Of a DNA stretch of 46,334 nt, positions 41,166 through 46,334 are shown piece after piece. A program made the position numbers and the translations under genes. The notes beneath the pieces were generated by a model. It worked only from the letters and a program-made list of their open reading frames with translations. It searched no databases and was not told the origin of the DNA. The stretch's first letter is position 1. Each line of letters opens with the position of its first letter. Source of the DNA: Maribacter sp. ACAM166 (GTDB lineage Bacteria > Bacteroidota > Bacteroidia > Flavobacteriales > Flavobacteriaceae); NCBI RefSeq assembly GCF_005771495.1, contig NZ_VAUW01000034.1, positions 1-46,334 on the forward strand, given 5' to 3'.

Positions 41166-41573
41166 TTAACCAGAAAAGGTTACAAAATTTCGTGGTGTTT
41201 CATAAAGTACAACCTCCAAATCACTAATATCCGAAATGTGAGGTCTTAATTTTTTCCAAATGATAACAGCGATATTCTCTGCCGTGGGATTTAGATTTTT
41301 AAATTCAGCCACGTCTACATTAAGGTTTTTATGATCCAAATAGTCTTCAACCTCTAGTTTGATTAAATCTTTTAGAATCTTCATGTCTATAACAAAACCA
41401 GTTTCAGCGTCAATTTCCCCAGTCACACTTACGATTAATTCATAATTGTGACCGTGAAAATTAGGATTGTTGCACTTTCCGAAAACATCGGTATTCTTTT
41501 TGTCATCCCAATCTTTTCTGTATAATCTATGGGCTGCATTGAAATGTGCTTTTCTACTGACCTTTACCTTCAT
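41166..41573 (-). CDS. 6-pyruvoyl-tetrahydropterin synthase / 6-carboxytetrahydropterin synthase family
   Basis: A 135-residue QueD/PTPS protein with zinc ligands HFNAAHRLY and FHGHNYEL and the catalytic Cys in GKCNNPNFHG; DHKNLNVD and TAENIAVIIW follow. QueD makes 6-carboxytetrahydropterin for queuosine; PTPS makes tetrahydrobiopterin precursors. The neighbours do not decide between these. Its ATG overlaps the stop of idi by four bases in reading order (ATGA), so translation is coupled. The first residues MKVKVSRKAHFNAAHRL match family N-termini. Confidence 0.9.
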   Translation of the reverse strand: MKVKVSRKAHFNAAHRLYRKDWDDKKNTDVFGKCNNPNFHGHNYELIVSVTGEIDAETGFVIDMKILKDLIKLEVEDYLDHKNLNVDVAEFKNLNPTAENIAVIIWKKLRPHISDISDLEVVLYETPRNFVTFSG

Positions 41574-42103
41574 TTGCTTTCTGATGTATTAAATAAATGT
41601 TGGTAGAATTTTTCGAAAATAATTTTAAACCAAGCCGTGTATTCGTCTGGATTATCTGCCATGTCTTTATTGACAAGTTCTGGTGACATCCATTTCCAAG
41701 CTTCTACTTCTTTTGGGTTTATCATAGGCTCTGTATTGAAACGCCCTAACATAACATGATCATACTCATGCTCGGTTAGACCATTATCAAATGGAGCTTT
41801 ATAAATAAATGAAAATAGCTCTTTTAATTCTGCCTCAAAACCCATTTCTTCTTGAAGTCTCCGTTTACCGGCACTTATATTCGACTCTCCTACCCTTTGG
41901 TGACTACAACACGTATTGGTCCACAACAATGGTGAATGATATTTTGACGCAGCTCGTTGTTGCAACATAATCTCTCCATTATCATTAGTTATAAAAACCG
42001 AGAATGCCCTGTGTAGCAAAGCCTTTTCATGGGCCTCCATTTTAGGCATGATACCAATCTGCTCGTCTTCTTGATTTACAAGAATTACCTCTTCTTCCTT
42101 CAT
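41570..42103 (-). CDS. idi: Isopentenyl-diphosphate delta-isomerase, type I
   Basis: A 177-residue Nudix-fold enzyme. Key parts are HRAFSVFITNDNGEIMLQQR, the active-site Cys in TNTCCSHQRVGE, the Nudix box remnant GKRRLQEEMGFEAELKE and the metal-binding Glu region TEHEYDHVMLG. It interconverts IPP and DMAPP, the isoprenoid building blocks. The overlap with queD (ATGA) and the upstream low-GC inverted repeat (42107-42135) suggest a short unit idi-queD. The start MKEEEVILVNQEDEQIG matches the family. Confidence 0.94.
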   Translation of the reverse strand: MKEEEVILVNQEDEQIGIMPKMEAHEKALLHRAFSVFITNDNGEIMLQQRAASKYHSPLLWTNTCCSHQRVGESNISAGKRRLQEEMGFEAELKELFSFIYKAPFDNGLTEHEYDHVMLGRFNTEPMINPKEVEAWKWMSPELVNKDMADNPDEYTAWFKIIFEKFYQHLFNTSESK

Positions 42104-42106
42104 TCT

Positions 42107-42135
42107 GTAAAAATAAGGCGTTTAACTTATTTTAC
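42107..42135. repeat. AT-rich inverted repeat between the PorP/SprF gene and idi
   Basis: Arms gtaaaaataag (42107-42117) and cttattttac (42126-42135) pair apart from one bulged base. On the minus strand it lies just upstream of the idi ATG and about 40 bases beyond the PorP/SprF stop, so it could be a weak terminator for that unit or a leader structure of idi. The stem is weak. Confidence 0.35.
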
Positions 42136-42174
42136 AAAAAGTAGAACATATAATAATACGTTAATAGAATTGGT

Positions 42175-43128
42175 CTAAAAGAATCGTGGAGATTTCAAAT
42201 TATTCTTGACTGAAATAAAATCATATCTAAAAATCACTTCAAATGAACCATCATTAAAGGCGGCATTTCCAAGTTCGGTGGTATCCTTATCATAAGCGAT
42301 GCCTATTAAGAATTTATTAGAAATATTAAATCCTGCCATACCACTAAAAGCTGCACCCCATCGATATGCTGCGCCGACTATAAACTTTTCATTAAACATG
42401 AAATTCGCCGACAAATCAACTTGCAGTGGGGCTCCAAGTACAAGTTTGGTTAGTAAAGTTGGCTTGAATTTCACAAACTCATTTAAATCCCATACATAAC
42501 CTGTTATCAGGTAAAGATTCATTTGCTCTTTAGCTGTCGATAAATTTGTCTTTTGAAAATGTGTTGTTTCTAAAAGACGTGGTATCGATAAGCCTAGATA
42601 GAATTTATTGGTATGGTAATAAACTCCAGCTCCAATATTGGGTGACAACCTATTATCTATATCCTGTTGTAAAATTGGATCTGTAGAATACTGATTTAAC
42701 TCTGAAAAACGTATATCTAGTAAGTTAGCACTTGCCTTAAGACCAAAGCTTAATCTACCCTCACTCGATGTCCAGACAGTATATGAAAAATCTACATCGA
42801 AATTAGTTTCTGAGGTCGGCCCTATTTTATCATTAACAATTGATAAACCTAAACCTACTCCCCTATAACCTATGGGCGAATGAACATTTAAAGTTTGTGT
42901 AGTCGGAGCTCCTTCTAAACCTATCCATTGCGAACGATGCAATGCTGCGATACTTATATGCCCTCTAGAACCTGCATAAGCAGGGTTCACACTTACCGTA
43001 TTATACATATACTGGGTATATTGTGCATCTTGTTGTCCATAAGAAAACACACTAAAGACCAGTGCTAGAATAGCGACGACCTGTTTTATAACATGTACTC
43101 TTTTAATGTCTATATATGATTTCAACAT
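42175..43128 (-). CDS. PorP/SprF family type IX secretion-associated outer-membrane protein
   Basis: A 317-residue protein with a signal peptide (VVAILALVFSVFSYG) and the PorP/SprF hallmark just after it: QDAQYTQYMYNTVSVNPAYAGSRG, then RSQWIGLEGAPTTQTLNVHSP. The rest is a predicted beta-barrel (repeated GLKASANLLDIRF and GMAGFNISNKFLIGIAYD) ending in RYDFISVKNN. SprF-type proteins are needed for secretion or surface attachment of specific partner adhesins in the gliding/T9SS system. It lies 13 bases downstream of the gene for a type B T9SS cargo, the usual arrangement, and is probably cotranscribed with it. Confidence 0.92.
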   Translation of the reverse strand: MLKSYIDIKRVHVIKQVVAILALVFSVFSYGQQDAQYTQYMYNTVSVNPAYAGSRGHISIAALHRSQWIGLEGAPTTQTLNVHSPIGYRGVGLGLSIVNDKIGPTSETNFDVDFSYTVWTSSEGRLSFGLKASANLLDIRFSELNQYSTDPILQQDIDNRLSPNIGAGVYYHTNKFYLGLSIPRLLETTHFQKTNLSTAKEQMNLYLITGYVWDLNEFVKFKPTLLTKLVLGAPLQVDLSANFMFNEKFIVGAAYRWGAAFSGMAGFNISNKFLIGIAYDKDTTELGNAAFNDGSFEVIFRYDFISVKNNLKSPRFF

Positions 43129-43141
43129 TCTCCTTATCTCC

Positions 43142-45163
43142 TTATCTATTAATATATATGTAACCAGAAAGTGACTTTGTTTCCCCGTTTGGTAATTCGT
43201 AATCTAGAATATAAAAATATGTACCTACAGGAAGTTTACGATCTACATCAACAGTAATTCTACCCTCAGATGTTCCATCAAAAACATTACCCTCGGTATC
43301 ATATGCCCTAGTCATATATACCGAAACACCCCATCTATTATAGATTTTCAATGTATTGTTCGGATAATTTTGTAATCCTGTTATTCGCAATATATCATGT
43401 ATACCATCGCCATTAGGTGTAATTACATTAAACACTTCGATTTCTTCATCCAATTCACCTAAATCTGGATCTAAGTAATTAGGAATACCATCATCATCCG
43501 AATCATCATCGATATAATTTCCATTTTGATTTATATCCTCATCAATTGTTTCAATTCCGTCATCATCATCATCAGTATCACGATAATCAGATTCTTCATC
43601 ACCATCTGTATTTGGCAATTGCGTATAAGGATCGTTTATTTCGTCGTTCACATCTACATCTACAGATATTGAACCTTCAAAGCCATCATCTAGGCCGTCA
43701 TTATCCTTATCTGACCCTATTCTAATAACGTCTGCAATACCATCTTGATTGAAATCATGTCCTTCGATTTCATCAAGTATATTGTCATTATCACTATCCT
43801 CATCCAAATAATCAGGAAGGTTATCACCATCTGTATCTACAGGAAATATTCCCATTAAACCGTTTGACTCGTAGGCATCATCCATCCCATTACCATTAAC
43901 ATCTATTCCTGATGGAGTAATATAATCTGTCGTCGCTTGAGCTTCTACATTATCTGGTATCCCATCGCCATCGCTATCAATATCCATGTAATCTGGGAAT
44001 CCGTCTCCATCACTATCAGTAGCGTTTGTAGATGGGTCATTATCGCCATCTAGATTTAAATCCTCAAAACTATCAACAATACCATCATTATCACTATCCA
44101 TATCAACGCCTAAAGGACTGATTAGAATAGTTATAGTTGATGTACTGCAATTACCTAAAGAATCACATACCGTATAATCAAAAACGTCTGTTCCTATATA
44201 ATTATTATTTGGAAAATATGTAGGTACATCATCTGATGGATTATTAGATGTACCATTATCATCAAGAGTTACTGAACCACTTGTAGGCTGGGTTACACTA
44301 AAAGTTCCCGAATTAGGTAAGTCGTTATCGTTAACCTGCCAAGTATCAATGACTCTAATTTCATTACTATTAATAGCGATAGAATCATCATTCGTATCTA
44401 CAATCGGTAACACCTCTATGGTGACCGTAGCTGCACTACAATCTCCAAAACTATTACAAATTGTATATTCAAAACTATCCATACCGTTAAAATCCGGATT
44501 CGGAGTATAGGTAACTATATCATCCAATGGATTATTTGGTGTTCCTCCGTCATCAATGTTTACGGTACCATTTGCAGGGTTCGTAGTTGTTAATGCGCCA
44601 AGGCTCGGTAATTCTGTATCATTGCCATAAATATCAATAATCACCGGAATTTCCTCATCAGTTATCACTAAATCGGCAACTAAATTAGCAGCCTGAGGTA
44701 AACAGACTACAGTAAAATTAGGTAGACTAAAATTATTACCTGCCTTAGTAACCGTTGCCGTATATTTTACAACAGCATTGGTAGCTATAATCATTGGTCT
44801 TAATTGATCCCCTGTTACTGTAGGGTTCCAACTAACGGTGGCGTTATTAGGCACATTCGCTGTTATATCCATCGTTACTTGATTATCTGGATTAGTACAA
44901 TCTGTTACAATAAAATAGCCTGTCGCATTAGATCCACATAATGTACCGTCATACGTAGCGAAATATATACCAGGTGAGGTAACTTCTAAATAGGATTCTG
45001 TTCCCAAAACCGAACTTATATTGGAGGCTTCATACCAGCGATAATTATTTTCATCGCTTAAGTTAGGTGCCTGCAATAAGAATTGGGCATTGGATACTAT
45101 AATTCCCAGCATCGTAGTCACGATACTGAGAAATATGGTTTTATATATATGGGTTTTTTTCAA
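43142..45163 (-). CDS. Surface protein with thrombospondin-3 repeats and T9SS type B sorting domain
   Basis: A 673-residue secreted protein. Signal peptide: KTIFLSIVTTMLGIIVSNAQ after a TTG start (45161-45163, TTGAAAAAA). Then come two similar Ig-like/cadherin-like modules (about 160-250 and 255-350, sharing DSFEYTICNSFGDCSAAT and DVFDYTVCDSLGNCSTST). About ten calcium-binding thrombospondin type 3 repeats follow (about 350-575, e.g. DSDGDGIPDNVE, DTDGDNLPDYLDEDSDND). The C-terminal 90 residues are a gliding-motility-associated CTD, starting FNVITPNGDGIHDILRI, with IYNRWGVSVY and GTYFYILDYEL. Such proteins are exported by the type IX system and remain on the surface. Adjacent to its PorP/SprF partner and downstream of a repeat protein. 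Confidence 0.92.
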   Translation of the reverse strand: MKKTHIYKTIFLSIVTTMLGIIVSNAQFLLQAPNLSDENNYRWYEASNISSVLGTESYLEVTSPGIYFATYDGTLCGSNATGYFIVTDCTNPDNQVTMDITANVPNNATVSWNPTVTGDQLRPMIIATNAVVKYTATVTKAGNNFSLPNFTVVCLPQAANLVADLVITDEEIPVIIDIYGNDTELPSLGALTTTNPANGTVNIDDGGTPNNPLDDIVTYTPNPDFNGMDSFEYTICNSFGDCSAATVTIEVLPIVDTNDDSIAINSNEIRVIDTWQVNDNDLPNSGTFSVTQPTSGSVTLDDNGTSNNPSDDVPTYFPNNNYIGTDVFDYTVCDSLGNCSTSTITILISPLGVDMDSDNDGIVDSFEDLNLDGDNDPSTNATDSDGDGFPDYMDIDSDGDGIPDNVEAQATTDYITPSGIDVNGNGMDDAYESNGLMGIFPVDTDGDNLPDYLDEDSDNDNILDEIEGHDFNQDGIADVIRIGSDKDNDGLDDGFEGSISVDVDVNDEINDPYTQLPNTDGDEESDYRDTDDDDDGIETIDEDINQNGNYIDDDSDDDGIPNYLDPDLGELDEEIEVFNVITPNGDGIHDILRITGLQNYPNNTLKIYNRWGVSVYMTRAYDTEGNVFDGTSEGRITVDVDRKLPVGTYFYILDYELPNGETKSLSGYIYINR

Positions 45164-45195
45164 ATCGATTTGGGATATATTCTTTAATAAGCTAT

Positions 45196-46334
45196 TTATT
45201 TAGCTACAAAAACAACATTTATTAATGTATTATAGTCGTATGGTCTGGCTATAACATCATAAGTCATTTCACCATTAGCATCAACACTTACATTTGCAAA
45301 AACTGAGCTGTCAAAATAGGTGACATAATAATACAGTTCGTTATTTGCATAGGTTGGTATTGCTGCGGGCGCTCCTGCACTTACTACATCTGGCGTACCA
45401 TATTGGTCAAGGTATTCTGCGTGCAAATCAATAGTTCTACCTGTACCCGTTGTTGATACATCTACTGCTATAGATGGTGGATAAAATATATCAGGTCTAA
45501 CATTGGCAATAACATAAGGGGTAGTCAAACTACCATCGCCTGTTACACTAATATCGGTTCCAGCAGTTACAACAGTTTCAGACCCATCTGCAGCTACTAC
45601 TGATAAATCATAATTAATACCGCTTGGGGTTACAATTACTGAACCGTCTACTGAAGCTATAGTCTGTATTTCATTTAAAGCATTAGTATCGTCATCTGCT
45701 GTATTACTTGCTGCCAATTCAGCCAATGCGCCCTCAACTTCAATTGATGTAAAGTTGCCCGCTGCATCTGCAATACTTACTTCAGTAGCTGTTTGGTCAT
45801 CCGTGCCTGCTGCCGCCAATACCGTAGTGAAGTCCACCGTTTGTGTGCCTCCATCTTCTAAGGTCAGAGTCAGTACATCCGTCGTATCATCAAGGCTGAA
45901 TGTCGTAATCGTTTGATCGTCCGTATTATCCAAGAAGGTAGACAGGTTTACTGTTCCACCATCCTCTAAGGTTAGTATGTTGCCTGTTGCCAAACTCAAC
46001 CCCTGGTCGTCCGTGCTGCCAACAGCTAATTCAGCCAATGCGCCCTCAACTTCAATTGATGTGAAGTTGCCCGCTGCATCTGCAATACTTACTTCAGTAG
46101 CTATTTGATCATCCGTATTATCCAAGAACGAGGTCAGGTTTACTGTTCCACCATCCTCTAAGGTCAATATGTTGCCTGCTGCCAAGCTCAACCCCTGGTC
46201 GTCCGTGCCCGCTGCCGCCAATACCGTAGTGAAGTCCACCGTTTGTGTGCCTCCATCTTCTAAGGTCAGGGTCAGTACATCCGTCGTATCATCAAGGCTG
46301 AATGTCGTGATCGTTTGATCGTCCGTATTATCCA
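45196..46334 (-). CDS. Modular repeat surface protein, 5' end outside the window
   Basis: The frame is open across the right edge, so only the C-terminal 379 or so residues are seen; an internal Met at 46239 is not a start. The N-terminal part consists of units each introduced by TDDQ: U1 (TITTFSLDDTTDVLTLTLED ... FTTVLAAAG), U2 (GLSLATGNILTLEDGGTVNL ... FLDN) and U3 (ATEVSIADAAGNFTSIEVEG ... ALAELA), in the order U1-U2-U3-U2-U1-U3. A unique tail follows (DISVTGDGSLTTPYVIANVR ... ending VFVAK). No recognised T9SS sorting domain is at the C-terminus. Probably an adhesin-like extracellular protein served by the downstream PorP/SprF. DNA base composition in the repeats looks richer in G+C than the neighbours. 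Confidence 0.8.
   Translation of the reverse strand, partial: DNTDDQTITTFSLDDTTDVLTLTLEDGGTQTVDFTTVLAAAGTDDQGLSLAAGNILTLEDGGTVNLTSFLDNTDDQIATEVSIADAAGNFTSIEVEGALAELAVGSTDDQGLSLATGNILTLEDGGTVNLSTFLDNTDDQTITTFSLDDTTDVLTLTLEDGGTQTVDFTTVLAAAGTDDQTATEVSIADAAGNFTSIEVEGALAELAASNTADDDTNALNEIQTIASVDGSVIVTPSGINYDLSVVAADGSETVVTAGTDISVTGDGSLTTPYVIANVRPDIFYPPSIAVDVSTTGTGRTIDLHAEYLDQYGTPDVVSAGAPAAIPTYANNELYYYVTYFDSSVFANVSVDANGEMTYDVIARPYDYNTLINVVFVAK
45718..45804. repeat. DNA repeat encoding unit U3, right-hand copy
   Basis: An 87-base segment matching 46030-46116 with three mismatches (offset 312 bases), within the repeat-protein gene. It encodes ALAELA ... EVSIADAAGNFTSIEVEG. Confidence 0.85.
45794..45932. 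repeat. DNA repeat encoding unit U1, copy 1
   Basis: A 139-base segment matching 46196-46334 with four mismatches (offset 402 bases). The second copy reaches the window edge, so the repeat may extend further. Confidence 0.9.
45931..46016. repeat. DNA repeat encoding unit U2, copy 1
   Basis: An 86-base segment matching 46123-46208 at an offset of 192 bases with about 10 mismatches. Three different offsets (192, 312, 402) within one gene show that units were shuffled rather than amplified as one block. Confidence 0.8.

Noticed and set aside
1..46334. CRISPR array, tRNA, rRNA, insertion sequence or prophage
   Set aside because: No regular short repeats with spacers, no cloverleaf-like sequence, no transposase or phage gene was recognised on reading both strands; short structured RNAs could be missed by eye.

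Overview
The window looks like chromosomal DNA of a marine member of the Flavobacteriaceae (Bacteroidota), of the Maribacter/Zobellia type. This is inferred from several things. The DNA is AT-rich. It carries lineage-typical genes: the DUF4295 small protein next to rpmB-rpmG, DUF5916 and DUF4369 proteins, a PorP/SprF protein and a gliding-motility (type IX secretion, T9SS) C-terminal sorting domain. Upstream regions contain Bacteroidota-style -7 boxes (TAnnTTTG), and Shine-Dalgarno sequences are scarce. No phage, insertion sequence, CRISPR array, tRNA or rRNA was recognised.

Left part (1-12055, all minus strand). A ribosomal/secretion block (rpmB, rpmG, DUF4295 gene, then ftsY behind its own terminator and promoter) is followed downstream by a decaying pair: a DUF2911 pseudogene and an amidase that appears to have lost its C-terminus. 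Upstream lies a tightly coupled operon of a DnaQ-like exonuclease, a fumarylacetoacetate-hydrolase-family enzyme, a lone Hpt phosphotransfer protein and cinA. Beyond it are an outer-membrane protein, a 2-oxoacid dehydrogenase E2 subunit, recR and a secreted M20 peptidase.

Middle part (12227-31103, mixed strands). This holds a sodium:solute symporter, a CoA-binding protein, fabH, a TetR regulator plus ABC1/UbiB kinase pair, htpG, and a myo-inositol oxygenase with a second symporter (a likely inositol uptake and oxidation pair). Then come MOSC, DUF885 and DoxX-like proteins, a secreted protein, an AraC regulator overlapping an AlkB-like dioxygenase, a TIGR03643 protein, an S1/P1 nuclease and a class A penicillin-binding protein. 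The two longest gene-free stretches (14086-14483 and 17594-17963) are rich in palindromes.

Right part (31193-46334). An SPFH/prohibitin-like membrane protein is followed by a 55-residue Arc/ribbon-helix-helix-like protein, with an inverted repeat ending just before the SPFH start codon. Next are two tandem DUF5916 outer-membrane proteins, a HAD phosphatase, a DUF819 membrane protein and a DUF4369 lipoprotein. On the minus strand are a small conserved protein, manA, queD, idi and a surface-protein cassette: PorP/SprF, a thrombospondin-3-repeat protein with a type B T9SS sorting domain, and a modular repeat protein that runs off the right edge.

Most genes are ordinary core or accessory flavobacterial functions. 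The parts most worth a second look are the SPFH-Arc pair with its leader palindrome, the palindromes around tetR/htpG and the CoA-binding gene, the modular TDDQ-repeat surface protein, and the DUF2911/amidase decay site. Function calls rest on motif recognition by eye; no database search was run.
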